Positions 26,195-35,527 of a stretch of DNA of 46,974 bases are shown here, piece by piece. This DNA comes from RGIG9115 sp045603225 (GTDB lineage: Bacteria > Bacillota > Clostridia > UBA1381), in assembly GCA_045603225.1 (NCBI GenBank), contig JAZULT010000049.1, positions 1 through 46,974 on the forward strand. The letters are read 5' to 3'. A program made the position numbers and the translations under genes. The stretch's first letter is position 1, and every line of letters starts with the position of its first letter. The notes below the pieces were generated by a model that was not told the origin of the DNA, did not search any database, and saw only the letters and a program-made list of their open reading frames with translations.

Positions 26195-27076
26195 TTATTT
26201 ATTTATTTGTTGTTTTAATTTCTTCTTTTTAAAGTAGTCTTCCATCGGGAATCCGTCAGAAACATACATCATTGTAAGCATAGCAAAAATATAAGCCTGC
26301 AAACAACCGCTGAATACATCAAAATATATTGATAAGACAGCAGGTATACCTATCTGAAACAGCGGAAATTCTCCTAAAAACCCGGGAATCCAACCAAGGA
26401 TAAGAGACGAAAGCCCCTGAAGTCCCGCCGCAACCAGTACGGAAATGACCGAGCCGGACAAAACATTTCCGTAATGACGGAAAGCCATAGACACCGGGGT
26501 TGCTATTTCTCCGATAACATTAAGCGGTGTCAGAAGTGCCGGACTGGCAAGGCTTTTCAGATAATAAACAGGCCCGCATTTCATCTTATAATACGTTATA
26601 AGGACAAATGCAATTATTGCCCACCCGGCTACAACATTTATATCAGAAGTAGGCGGATATAGACCGACAAGTGCGAGAAGACTTGAAAATGCAGACAACG
26701 CAATAATCGATGCGATAAAAGCAGAAAAACCTACAAAATAATCACCCATATTCTGCTTGACAAGATTTTCAACCTTTTCTACAATCCATTCAGCAAGATG
26801 CTGACGTTTTAAAATCTCCCTTGTTTTAAGTCCGTGAGTAAGATACAGACAAAGCCCCGAAACCGAAATCATAACAAGCCACGAATTTATCTGTGCACTT
26901 GTAATAATGAGATTCTGAATCGGCATGGGTACTGTGAAATAAATCTGCGCACCCGTTATCTGTATTCCTTCACTCAAAGGAGTTGTCAGTATTTTTAAAA
27001 CAATACCAAGTACAATCGGCAGAATCATCATACATATATAAAGTATATCAACTACCGCAAAACGGCTTTTCTTCAT
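26195..27076 (-). CDS. atpB: F-type ATP synthase a subunit
   Basis: 293 residues with about six membrane helices. The essential Arg is in PVSMAFRHYGNVLSG (usual consensus LRLFGN; FRHYGN here is a variant). YPPTSDINVVAGWA and the C-terminal GCLQAYIFAMLTMMYVSDG, with its Gln, are standard. The a subunit forms the ion half-channels beside the c-ring. It starts two bases after the atpI stop. Confidence 0.93.
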   Translation of the reverse strand: MKKSRFAVVDILYICMMILPIVLGIVLKILTTPLSEGIQITGAQIYFTVPMPIQNLIITSAQINSWLVMISVSGLCLYLTHGLKTREILKRQHLAEWIVEKVENLVKQNMGDYFVGFSAFIASIIALSAFSSLLALVGLYPPTSDINVVAGWAIIAFVLITYYKMKCGPVYYLKSLASPALLTPLNVIGEIATPVSMAFRHYGNVLSGSVISVLVAAGLQGLSSLILGWIPGFLGEFPLFQIGIPAVLSIYFDVFSGCLQAYIFAMLTMMYVSDGFPMEDYFKKKKLKQQINK

Positions 27077-27078
27077 TT

Positions 27079-27468
27079 TTATTTTTTCTCACCTCCTGTC
27101 ATAAGTGAACGAAATGCTATAGCAATTCTCGGAAAAACAACCGGAATAACAACCGCCCATATATTAAATACAGGCAAAGCCGCACCGACAGCTATTCCGA
27201 CAAGCATAAACAAGGTTCTGTACGTATGCGATATTTTCATTATATTTTTAGCTTCTTTTTCATCTTTTTGCAAAGCTTTCTGTACTGAAATTCCCATAAG
27301 AAAAAAATTAAGCACACCAATAACTCCGCTTAAAAGATTGCCGAGAAGCACGGTATAATCCCACTTCCCCGAAATAAGAAAAACAGCCTGCATAATAATG
27401 CTCAGCAAAAGAACAAAATATGCAATATATCTCGTTTCTTTTATGACTGTATAATCTATTTTTGCCAT
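27079..27468 (-). CDS. atpI: ATP synthase subunit I-like membrane protein
   Basis: 129 residues from the ATG at 27468, with AAGGTG about 8 bases upstream (a TTG one codon earlier is less likely). Four hydrophobic segments (~14-35, 40-60, 84-100 and 103-120) and the position as first gene before atpB match AtpI-type proteins, which assist c-ring assembly in some bacteria. Sequence conservation in this family is low, so the call rests on membrane layout and context. Confidence 0.75.
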   Translation of the reverse strand: MAKIDYTVIKETRYIAYFVLLLSIIMQAVFLISGKWDYTVLLGNLLSGVIGVLNFFLMGISVQKALQKDEKEAKNIMKISHTYRTLFMLVGIAVGAALPVFNIWAVVIPVVFPRIAIAFRSLMTGGEKK

Positions 27469-27506
27469 CAAATCACCTTTTTATTAAAATTTTCGCAATT
27501 ACTTCT

Positions 27507-27535
27507 ATTATACCAAATTTTATATATTATGTCCA
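27507..27535 (-). promoter_or_regulatory. Promoter of the ATP synthase operon
   Basis: On the minus strand TGGACA (27535-27530), 17 bases, TATAAT (27512-27507), about 40 bases before the atpI start. The thrC promoter has the same TGGACA/TATAAT pair. Confidence 0.7.
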
Positions 27536-27591
27536 TAAAAAAAATTTTATTTGTAAATATTAGACATATTTACTATGTAATTTTTGACAAT

Positions 27592-27621
27592 AAATAAAGT
27601 CGCACCTATGCGACTTTATTT
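27592..27621 (-). terminator. Perfect 13-base-pair hairpin at the end of the CLC gene
   Basis: AAATAAAGTCGCA (27592-27604) and TGCGACTTTATTT (27609-27621) with a CCTA loop on the plus strand. It overlaps the CLC stop codon (27616-27618) and lies upstream of the atp promoter region. The AT-rich flanks allow termination in either direction. Confidence 0.65.
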
Positions 27622-28866
27622 ATTATCGGTATATTCAGCTGTGAGTTTAGAATAAACTATCATCTGACTTTTATATAGTCCCGAATGTCCCGACATTATA
27701 TAGCTTACAGCGCAGGCTATACCAAAAAGCAGTATACCCTCCGCTCCGAAAATTTCAACTGCAAGAAATATAGAAGCGACCGGGCAGTTTACAACTCCAC
27801 AGAACAACGCAACCATGCCTATCGCGGCGGCAAATCCGGCATCCATACCAAGAACCGATGCCATTATACAGCCGAACGTTGAGCCTATAAACAGCGTAGG
27901 TACGATTTCTCCGCCTTTGAACCCTGCCGAGATAGTGACGGCCGTAAAGATTATTTTCAATATGAAATCCCAATGCCGGGCTTCACCTGAAATCGCACGG
28001 GTAATTACATGCATTCCTGCACCGTTATAATCATACGTATTTACAGCAAGTGTCAGAATTATAATGATTCCTGCACCGACAGCAGCACGCACATAACAAT
28101 TGTGTATCAGCTTATCCATAACCGCTTCACACTTTTCAATCGAAGCACAAAAGATTATGCTTAAAACTGCACACAGAGCGGCAAGAATAATAACCTTTAT
28201 CAGTATTGACGGAGTAAGTGACGGTATTAAAACATTATCGAATCTTATAGGTGATACTCCCGAAACAACTGATATGTAAAAAGCTGTTGCAGAAGCTGTT
28301 ACACAGGCGAGAAACCCTGTATAATTAAGAACTCCGACCTTGACAACCTCAAGTGCAAAAACCGCCGCAGTAACCGGTGTTCCGAACAAAGCCGCAAAAA
28401 CACTGCTCATACCTGCCATTGTTATTATATGTATGCTGTCAGAATCAAGTTTCAAAAGCTTTCCGAAATTATATCCTATTCCTCCGCCAATCTGAAGTGC
28501 CGCACCCTCACGCCCGGCAGAACCACCGAACAGATGAGTTATAACCGTGCTTATAAAAATCAGCGGAACCATAACAAAGGGAATATTCCTGTCACCCCTT
28601 ACTGCTTCCATAACACGGTTTGTATCTATTCTTCCTCTTGAGCTGAACAATCGGTACAAAGCCGCAATTATAAGACCTCCGACAGGGAGAAAATATATCA
28701 TAAAGCTGTGCTCTCCCCTGAACTCGGTGACATAGTCAACTGCAAAGTGAAAAAGAACACCTGCCACACCGCCAAACGCACCTACAACAACAGAAAGAAT
28801 AAACCACTTTAAAAATGTTTTTATATACTGAGATACTTTCTTTAAATATTTTTCATAGTAATTCAT
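27616..28866 (-). CDS. CLC-family anion channel/antiporter (possibly fluoride/proton type)
   Basis: 416 residues, many membrane helices. CLC motifs: GGSAGREGAALQIGGGIGYNFG (gating Glu in GREG) and FKGGEIVPTLFIGSTFG in place of GxFxP. The classical N-terminal GSGIP is not evident. The short length and GGE-type second motif resemble the CLC-F fluoride/proton antiporter branch as I recall it, but chloride/proton exchange is not excluded. It starts 46 bases after glutaminase behind GGGGA and is probably in the same operon as sulP and glsA. No fluoride riboswitch was seen upstream. Confidence 0.82.
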   Translation of the reverse strand: MNYYEKYLKKVSQYIKTFLKWFILSVVVGAFGGVAGVLFHFAVDYVTEFRGEHSFMIYFLPVGGLIIAALYRLFSSRGRIDTNRVMEAVRGDRNIPFVMVPLIFISTVITHLFGGSAGREGAALQIGGGIGYNFGKLLKLDSDSIHIITMAGMSSVFAALFGTPVTAAVFALEVVKVGVLNYTGFLACVTASATAFYISVVSGVSPIRFDNVLIPSLTPSILIKVIILAALCAVLSIIFCASIEKCEAVMDKLIHNCYVRAAVGAGIIIILTLAVNTYDYNGAGMHVITRAISGEARHWDFILKIIFTAVTISAGFKGGEIVPTLFIGSTFGCIMASVLGMDAGFAAAIGMVALFCGVVNCPVASIFLAVEIFGAEGILLFGIACAVSYIMSGHSGLYKSQMIVYSKLTAEYTDNK

Positions 28867-28912
28867 AAATCATTCCCCATTATTTTTTTCGAAAATTCAT
28901 ACGGTCGTATTA

Positions 28913-29830
28913 TCAGAAAATGCTAAGCTCAAGTTCACTGCTCAGTTTTTCAAGTGCTTTTATTCCCGCAGTACTGTTACCTTTTTTATCAAGTGCAGGG
29001 GAGTATATTCCTATTCCCATTCTGCCCGGAACTATCGCCATTATTCCGCCTCCGACACCACTTTTTGCCGGAACACCCACATTAAGAGCAAATTCACCCG
29101 ATCCGTCATACATTCCGCAGGTCATAAGAACTGCATTTACATATCTTGCATATCCGGCGTTGAAAAGCTCCTCCTTTGTTCTTATATGTTTTCCCTTATC
29201 CGACAATACATACGCAATTCTTGCCAGGTCAACTGCTGTTACTTTTATTGAGCATGCACGAAAATAGAAATCAAGGATGTCCTCCACATCCCCGTCTATC
29301 ATTCCGTATGCCTTCAGCATATACGCAAGAGCTCTGTTTTTGCTTCCCGTTGCTTTTTCGGACAAGTACACCTGTTCGTCAACATCAAGACAAGGATTGT
29401 CGGCCATTTTTCTTGTCATATCAAGAAGACGTAAAAATCTCTCCTGACACGTATCTCCGTTTATAAGTGTACAAAGTGCAATGGCTCCTGTATTTATCAT
29501 CGGATTAATATGCTCTCTTTTAAGCGCCTGGTCACTATAGTTAAATGCATCAAAAGGTTTACCGGTTGACTCAACACCTACAAGATTACGCACACATTCT
29601 TCACCTCTGTCAAGCAGAGCCGTCAGAAGTATTATAGGCTTTACAATACTTTGCATTGTGAATTTATTTTCGTAGTCACCGGCATAATTCAGTTTTCCGT
29701 TTTCTGTCATGACACATATTCCAAGCTTATTTTTATCAACTTTTGCAAGCTCAGGAATATATCTGGCAACCTCACCGTATTCTGTATACTTACGGCAGTC
29801 ATTCAATATATTTTCCAGTAATTTATTCAT
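28913..29830 (-). CDS. glsA: Glutaminase A
   Basis: 305 residues from the ATG at 29830 (GGGAGAAA upstream); the longer frame to 29866 lies inside the SulP gene. Active-site Ser-x-x-Lys is in FTMQSIVKP; NPMINTGAIAL and GVPAKSGVGGGIMAIVPGRMGIGIYSP are hallmarks of beta-lactamase-fold glutaminases. It hydrolyses glutamine to glutamate and ammonia in the cytoplasm. The start overlaps the SulP stop by eight bases, so translation is coupled. Association with two anion transporters suggests use in pH homeostasis through ammonia release. Confidence 0.95.
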   Translation of the reverse strand: MNKLLENILNDCRKYTEYGEVARYIPELAKVDKNKLGICVMTENGKLNYAGDYENKFTMQSIVKPIILLTALLDRGEECVRNLVGVESTGKPFDAFNYSDQALKREHINPMINTGAIALCTLINGDTCQERFLRLLDMTRKMADNPCLDVDEQVYLSEKATGSKNRALAYMLKAYGMIDGDVEDILDFYFRACSIKVTAVDLARIAYVLSDKGKHIRTKEELFNAGYARYVNAVLMTCGMYDGSGEFALNVGVPAKSGVGGGIMAIVPGRMGIGIYSPALDKKGNSTAGIKALEKLSSELELSIF

Positions 29831-31493
29831 GGCTTTCTCCCAATTCAGCACAAGCGAGAGCCTCATCTATATGAGCACAGAAATTTTCTTTTCCTACTTT
29901 ATCATAAAATCCGTTTTTCTTCATTACATCAAGAGGCTGAGGATTAACGTGCGAAAGAATAAGCTTGACATTTTTCTTGCTACACTTTTTATAAAGTGTT
30001 TCAAGAGAATTCATCGCTGTTGCATCAAGAGCCGAAACTCCCCTCATTCTTAAAATAAGACAACTTGTATAGTCCTTAAGTTTAATATCAAGAACCTTAT
30101 CAGCTGCGCCGAAGAAAAGCGGGCCTGTTATTTCATACACACGTACATTTTTCGGAATTACTTTAAGGTCAAGGCTGTCCTTATCATTTTCCGCATCAAC
30201 ATATTTCCAGCCTGTTACATGAGTTTCTTCACTCATGCGTTTCATAAAGAGCATTGCCGCTAAAACCATACCGATTTCGATTGCTATTACGAGGTCAAAA
30301 ATGACAGTGAGAGCAAACGTTACCACCATAACAATAATATCGCTTTTCGGTGCTGATTTGACAACGGAAACAAACTTTTTCCATTCGCTCATGTTGTATG
30401 CAACCATGAACAGTATTGCCGCAATTGCAGGCATAGGAATAAGTCCTGCGTACGGCATAAGGAACAGTAATACCAGCAGGAGTACAACAGCATGTACCAT
30501 ACCGGCAATCGGTGTTCTTCCGCCATTCTTGGCATTTGCCGCAGTTCTTGCTATAGCGCCCGTTGCCGGGATTCCGCCAAAGAATACAGATGCAATATTA
30601 CCTGCACCCTGTGCTACAAGTTCCATGTTTGAGTTGTGACGCGAATTTACCATACTGTCGGCTACAACGCACGAAAGAAGCGATTCTATTGCCGCAAGAA
30701 TTGCAATTGTGAACGCATCAGGAAAAACTGCCATTATCTTCGCCATGCTGAAATCCATAGCACCGAAATCCACTGACGGAAGTCCTGAAGAAATTGTATA
30801 AAGCTCGCCTATTGTAAACACTCCGTCCTCAAGACCCGGAATAAATTTAACCATAAGCACACCGACAATAACAGAAATAAGTGACGGTGGTATTTTCTTT
30901 TCAAATTTGGGATAGATAATAAGAATTGCAAGACATACCACACCGACAAGCAGTGCTTCCCAGTGGAAGCTTGAAATTGATTCTATATTTGCCATAATCT
31001 TTTCGATTGTTTCCACGGGCTTTAAGCCTTCTGCATATGTAAGACCGAGAAAATCCTTAATCTGACCGATGAATATTGTCACTGCAATACCTGCAGTAAA
31101 GCCTGTAGTTATGGTATACGGTATAAACTTAATCAGATTTCCCAGCTTAAAAATTCCCATAAGTATTAATATAATACCGGCAATAGCCGTAGCAATAAAC
31201 AGTCCGTCCATGCCCTGTGCGGCAACAATTCCCGCAACAATCGTTGCAAATGCCGCTGTAGGTCCTGCAATCTGTATGCGGCTTCCGCCTAAAAACGAGA
31301 CAACAAATCCTGCAGCAATAGCAGTGTAAATTCCACAAACCGGTTCAACACCCGATGCAAGGGCAAGCGCTATTGACAACGGAAGTGCAATTATCGCAAC
31401 GATGATTCCTGCAATTAAGTCTTTAACAAACTGTTGTCCGTTGTAATTTTTCATAACTGAAAAAAGTTTTGGTTTTAAATAAAATTTACTCAT
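29823..31493 (-). CDS. SulP-family anion transporter with STAS domain
   Basis: 556 residues from the ATG at 31493 (GGAGTG upstream); earlier in-frame codons up to 31553 lack a ribosome site. The N-terminal ~400 residues hold 10-12 membrane helices with the SulP signature region (IVAIIALPLSIALALASGV, FLGGSRIQIAGPTAAFATIV). The C-terminal STAS domain (~430-540) contains LILRMRGVSALDATAMNSLE. Members carry sulfate, bicarbonate or other anions with Na+ or protons. Coupled to glsA and near a CLC gene, bicarbonate is an attractive substrate, but this is not shown by sequence. Confidence 0.92.
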   Translation of the reverse strand: MSKFYLKPKLFSVMKNYNGQQFVKDLIAGIIVAIIALPLSIALALASGVEPVCGIYTAIAAGFVVSFLGGSRIQIAGPTAAFATIVAGIVAAQGMDGLFIATAIAGIILILMGIFKLGNLIKFIPYTITTGFTAGIAVTIFIGQIKDFLGLTYAEGLKPVETIEKIMANIESISSFHWEALLVGVVCLAILIIYPKFEKKIPPSLISVIVGVLMVKFIPGLEDGVFTIGELYTISSGLPSVDFGAMDFSMAKIMAVFPDAFTIAILAAIESLLSCVVADSMVNSRHNSNMELVAQGAGNIASVFFGGIPATGAIARTAANAKNGGRTPIAGMVHAVVLLLVLLFLMPYAGLIPMPAIAAILFMVAYNMSEWKKFVSVVKSAPKSDIIVMVVTFALTVIFDLVIAIEIGMVLAAMLFMKRMSEETHVTGWKYVDAENDKDSLDLKVIPKNVRVYEITGPLFFGAADKVLDIKLKDYTSCLILRMRGVSALDATAMNSLETLYKKCSKKNVKLILSHVNPQPLDVMKKNGFYDKVGKENFCAHIDEALACAELGESHE

Positions 31494-31580
31494 TAGTTTC
31501 ACTCCGTTTTTATTTTCTGCAGTGGCAGTGGATGTAAAGCTCAGTTTATTCATTCTGAAGCATTTTTTTCTATCCCCACA

Positions 31581-31620
31581 AAAGGAGGTATAAAAAACTG
31601 AGTTTTTTTACACCTCCTTT
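31581..31620 (-). terminator. Terminator after nth
   Basis: AAAGGAGGT (31581-31589) and ACCTCCTTT (31612-31620) enclose A- and T-rich inner arms, giving a long stem that overlaps the nth stop codon. It ends the dnaX-ebfC-recR-alaS-nth group ahead of sulP. Confidence 0.7.
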
Positions 31621-32252
31621 TTACGTTTCATTCCGAATTTACAGAAAGTATTCAGTGAACACTGTTCGCATTTGGGCGAACGTGCACTGCACATTTCCCG
31701 TCCGTACCAGACAAACCTGTGACATGTATCGAGCTGTTTGTCTGGCGGAATGAGCTTTTTAAGCTCCATTTCGATTTTTTCGGGGACTTCCGTATTTACG
31801 AGCCCTATTCTGTTTGTAAGTCTGATACAGTGCGTATCAACCACAACAGCCGGCTGACCGAAAATCTCACCGAGAATAAGATTCGCTGTTTTTCTCCCTG
31901 TTCCGGGCAGTGTGAGAAGCTCCTCCATTGTGGATGGAACTTCTCCGTTATATCGATCAATTATCATCCTGCAGCAGGCAATAATATTTTTTGATTTATT
32001 TCTGTACAGTCCTATGGAACGGATATCATTCTGAAGTTCAGCCAAATCAGCATTTGCAAAATCCTCTGCACAGGTATATTTTTTGAAAAGCTTTTCCGTC
32101 ACTTTATTAACACTTGCATCGGTACACTGTGCCGACATTTGTGTTGCAAGAAGCATTTCGAGTGGGGTACTGTGGTTTAAAGAGCACCCCACCTCGGGAT
32201 AGTACTTTTCAAGAGCTTCAACCGCAAGTGCGGCTCTTTCTTTTTTTGTCAT
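31608..32252 (-). CDS. nth: Endonuclease III (base-excision DNA glycosylase/AP lyase)
   Basis: 214 residues. Helix-hairpin-helix LPGTGRKTANLIL carries the catalytic Lys, VVVDTHCIRLTNRIG the catalytic Asp, and the C-terminal CSARSPKCEQCSLNTFC supplies four cysteines of the [4Fe-4S] cluster with C-x6-C-x2-C-x5-C spacing. It removes oxidised pyrimidines and cuts the abasic site. It starts three bases after alaS and closes the operon with a terminator overlapping its stop. Confidence 0.95.
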   Translation of the reverse strand: MTKKERAALAVEALEKYYPEVGCSLNHSTPLEMLLATQMSAQCTDASVNKVTEKLFKKYTCAEDFANADLAELQNDIRSIGLYRNKSKNIIACCRMIIDRYNGEVPSTMEELLTLPGTGRKTANLILGEIFGQPAVVVDTHCIRLTNRIGLVNTEVPEKIEMELKKLIPPDKQLDTCHRFVWYGREMCSARSPKCEQCSLNTFCKFGMKRKKEV

Positions 32253-32255
32253 GAC

Positions 32256-34880
32256 TTACGCCTGTCCTGTCTGAGTGGCAACAATATTATCAACCATAGC
32301 AAGGGCATCGTCAATCTTTGACGCGTCCTTACCGCCACCCTGAGCCATGTCAGGCTTACCGCCGCCTTTTCCGCCTGCAACAGGTGTGATTTCACGGATT
32401 ATGTTTCCTGAATGTGCACCAAGTTCAACAGCCGCTTTTGTAGCCATAGCAACAAATGTAATCTTATCATCGGTATTTGATGCAAGAACAATAACGCCTG
32501 TATCCATCTTTTCTTTCAGGTCGTCAGCTGCTTTTTTAAGGTCATCAGCTGTCATACCGTCAAGCTGAGCTGTTACAAGGTCAATGTTTCCGACATGCTT
32601 AACTCCAGCCATTACATCATTTGCTTTTGCACTTGCAAGCTTTGACTTAATTCCTTCAAGCTCTTTCTGAGCTGATTTAAGTTCAAAAGCAAGAACCTCT
32701 GCCTTTTTGTCTATTTCGTTAAGAAGGTTTGTTTTAAGTACCTTTGCAGTGTTGGCAATAAGTGCGTCTTTTTCCTTGATATAGTTGACAACACCTTCGC
32801 CTGTTACAGCTTCGATTCTTCTTACACCTGCGGCAACACCGCCTTCAGATATAAGCTTGAAGAGACCAACCTGTGCAGTATTTGTAAGATGAGTACCGCC
32901 ACAGAATTCCACTGAGTAGTCACCCATTGATACAACTCTTACAACTTCACCGTATTTTTCACCGAACTGCGCTTCTGCACCAAGCTTTTTAGCTTCATCA
33001 ATAGGAAGCTCTTTTGTTACAATTGGAAGAGCTTCAAGAACCATTTCGTTTACCTTGTCTTCAACTCTCTGAAGCTGCTCTGCTGTCATCGCTTCAAAGT
33101 GTGAGAAGTCGAAACGGAGGTGCTCCGGAGTTACAAGTGAACCTGCCTGAGCAACATGATTTCCGAGTTCTTCTTTAAGAGCTTTGTGGAGAAGGTGAGT
33201 TGCACTGTGGTTTCTGCCGATTGCCATTCTGTTCTTCTTACATACAGTAAGCTTAACGGCATCGCCTGTGCTGAATGTTCCTTCGTCAACAAAGATTTCG
33301 TGAAGATACAGACCGTCGCCTGTCTTCTTTGTATTTGTAACGTGTGCTTTTGCACCGTCTTTTTCGATAATACCTATATCTCCTACCTGACCGCCCATTT
33401 CAGCGTAGAAAGGAGTTTTTTCTGTTACGATAATTCCGAGCTGTTCCTTTGAAACAGAAGCAGAAACTTCATTTTCAGCCGCAATTCCGACAATTACAGA
33501 ATCAGCTTCAAGTGTTTCATAGCCTACAAACTCAGTCTTTTCGGCATTTTCAAATTCATAAACAGTATCGCTGTCCCAGCTTGAACCGTCTTTTCTGCTT
33601 TCACGTGCAATTTTCTTCTGTTCAGCCATTGCTTCGTTAAAGCCGTCAACGTCTACCGTGAGACCTTTTTCTTCCGCGATTTCAATTGTAAGGTCAAGGG
33701 GGAATCCGTAAGTGTCGTGAAGCTTGAATGCCTGTTCGCCTGTGATTTCCTTGCCTTCCTTCATGTAATCGTTAAGAACTGCAAGACCGTTATCTATTGT
33801 AGCATCGAATCTGCCTTCTTCAATCTTTATGATATTCTTTATATAATCGCTCTTTTCAGCAAGCTCAGGATATGCAACCTTTGAATTGTCAATAACAGTA
33901 TCTGCAACTTCGTAAAGGAACTGTCTGTCAATTCCAAGAAGCTTTCCGTGACGTGCGGCACGTCTTAAAAGACGTCTCAGAACGTAGCCTCTGCCTTCGT
34001 TTGAAGGGATAACACCGTCAGAAATCATCATAACCGTACTTCTGATATGGTCAGTGATTACACGGAGAGATACGTCTGTTTTTTCATTATTCTTGTATTC
34101 AACACCTGCAATTTTGCTGATGTGCTTCATAACACCCTGAACAGTATCAACTTCAAAAAGATTGTTTACACCCTGAACATATGCGGCAAGTCTTTCAAGT
34201 CCCATACCTGTATCAATGTTCGGGTTTGCAAGTCTTTCGTAAGTACCGTCTTCCTGCTTGTCAAACTGTGTGAAAACAAGGTTCCAGATTTCCATAAATC
34301 TGTCGCAGTCACAGCCTATCTTACAGTCAGGGCCGCATGAATACTGTTCACCTCTGTCAACATGGATTTCAGAACACGGACCGCAGGGGCCTGTACCGTG
34401 CTCCCAGAAGTTGTCTTCCTTACCAAGCTTAACAACTCTTTCAGGGTCAACACCAATTTCATTTACCCATATATCACGTGCTTCATCGTCTTCTTCGTAA
34501 ACTGTTATCCATATAACCTCACGGGGTATCTCCATTACTTCTGTAAAGAACTCCCATGCCCATGCTATAGCCTCACGCTTGAAATAGTCACCGAATGAGA
34601 AGTTACCGAGCATTTCAAAGAATGTGCCGTGACGTGCAGTCTTTCCGACACGTTCAATATCCGGTGTACGGATACATTTCTGACATGTAGTAACTCGTCT
34701 TCTCGGTGGTTCTTCCGCTCCTGTAAACCAGGGCTTCAGCGGAGCCATACCTGAGTTTATAAGCAAAAGTGAATTGTCGTTTTTCGGAATAAGCGGAAAG
34801 CTGTCAAGACGAAGCATCTGCTTTGATTCAAAAAAACTTAAGAATTTTTCACGTACTTCATTTAATCCCATGTATTTCAT
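32256..34880 (-). CDS. alaS: Alanyl-tRNA synthetase
   Basis: 874 residues, full length. Class II catalytic core at the N-terminus (REKFLSFFESKQMLRLDSF, RHGTFFEMLGNFSFGDYFK, NIDTGMGLERL), editing domain with HSATHLLHKAL (HxxxH) and CGGTHLTNT (Cys and His of the Zn site), and a C-terminal C-Ala domain ending KGGGKPDMAQGGGK. It charges tRNA-Ala and clears mis-charged Ser or Gly. Start at 34880, with AAAGGAT upstream. It lies 24 bases after recR, leaving no room for a T-box leader of its own. Confidence 0.97.
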   Translation of the reverse strand: MKYMGLNEVREKFLSFFESKQMLRLDSFPLIPKNDNSLLLINSGMAPLKPWFTGAEEPPRRRVTTCQKCIRTPDIERVGKTARHGTFFEMLGNFSFGDYFKREAIAWAWEFFTEVMEIPREVIWITVYEEDDEARDIWVNEIGVDPERVVKLGKEDNFWEHGTGPCGPCSEIHVDRGEQYSCGPDCKIGCDCDRFMEIWNLVFTQFDKQEDGTYERLANPNIDTGMGLERLAAYVQGVNNLFEVDTVQGVMKHISKIAGVEYKNNEKTDVSLRVITDHIRSTVMMISDGVIPSNEGRGYVLRRLLRRAARHGKLLGIDRQFLYEVADTVIDNSKVAYPELAEKSDYIKNIIKIEEGRFDATIDNGLAVLNDYMKEGKEITGEQAFKLHDTYGFPLDLTIEIAEEKGLTVDVDGFNEAMAEQKKIARESRKDGSSWDSDTVYEFENAEKTEFVGYETLEADSVIVGIAAENEVSASVSKEQLGIIVTEKTPFYAEMGGQVGDIGIIEKDGAKAHVTNTKKTGDGLYLHEIFVDEGTFSTGDAVKLTVCKKNRMAIGRNHSATHLLHKALKEELGNHVAQAGSLVTPEHLRFDFSHFEAMTAEQLQRVEDKVNEMVLEALPIVTKELPIDEAKKLGAEAQFGEKYGEVVRVVSMGDYSVEFCGGTHLTNTAQVGLFKLISEGGVAAGVRRIEAVTGEGVVNYIKEKDALIANTAKVLKTNLLNEIDKKAEVLAFELKSAQKELEGIKSKLASAKANDVMAGVKHVGNIDLVTAQLDGMTADDLKKAADDLKEKMDTGVIVLASNTDDKITFVAMATKAAVELGAHSGNIIREITPVAGGKGGGKPDMAQGGGKDASKIDDALAMVDNIVATQTGQA

Positions 34881-34904
34881 TTGAATTTCATATCCTTTCA
34901 GATT

Positions 34905-35504
34905 TTATATTGTCTGTCTTCCTTCAATCGCTTTAATAAGAGTAATCTTATCGGCATATTCAAGACCGCTTCCTACAGGAACGCCATGAGCGATTCGTGT
35001 AACCTTAACTCCAAGCGGAGAAATAAGTCTTGCAATATAAACAGACGTAGCTGTTCCGTTAACTGTCGGATTTGTTGCCATAATAATTTCGTTCACGCTT
35101 CCGTCAGACAGTCTTTCCACAAGCTCTTTTATCCTGATATCATCAGGCGAAATGCCGTCTGCAGGCGACAGAGCGCCATGCAGCACATGATAAAGTCCGT
35201 TATATTCGTTTGTTTGCTCAATAGCTTTCACGTCCTCAGGACTTTCCACAACACAGATTACTGATTTGTCACGGCTTTCCGATGCACATATACTGCACGG
35301 AATTTCAGCGGTCAGGTTCTGACACACAGGGCAGAAAGTAATTTTTTCCTTTGCACCCTTTATGGTTTCAGCCATTGTGTTCACGTCCTCAACCGACATC
35401 CTCTCAAGAACGTGAAAAGCAATTCTCTCAGCGCTTTTAGGACCTATGCCGGGCAGTTGCTCGAACTGCTCTACAAGCTTTTCAATTGATAATTCTTCTG
35501 ACAA
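34905..35504 (-). CDS. recR: Recombination mediator RecR
   Basis: 199 residues, typical. Helix-hairpin-helix at the N-terminus (EQLPGIGPKSAERIAFHVL), Zn site CPVCQNLTAEIPCSIC, then a Toprim domain (ICVVESPEDVKAIEQT, EIIMATNPTVNGTATSVYIA). RecR works with RecO/RecF to load RecA at gaps. It follows ebfC by 23 bases in the common dnaX-ebfC-recR order. Confidence 0.96.
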   Translation of the reverse strand: MSEELSIEKLVEQFEQLPGIGPKSAERIAFHVLERMSVEDVNTMAETIKGAKEKITFCPVCQNLTAEIPCSICASESRDKSVICVVESPEDVKAIEQTNEYNGLYHVLHGALSPADGISPDDIRIKELVERLSDGSVNEIIMATNPTVNGTATSVYIARLISPLGVKVTRIAHGVPVGSGLEYADKITLIKAIEGRQTI

Positions 35505-35527
35505 CCGGATTACCTCCCTGAGTCGTA

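Noticed and set aside
28867..28912. Fluoride riboswitch before the CLC gene
   Set aside because: The 46-base gap is AT-rich and shows no crcB-motif pairing.
30235..30639. 134-codon plus-strand frame inside the SulP gene
   Set aside because: Low-complexity Ala/Ile-rich mirror of a membrane protein frame, no ribosome site; the minus-strand gene is certain.
34881..34904. Alanine T-box before alaS
   Set aside because: The gap to recR is only 24 bases, too short for such a leader.
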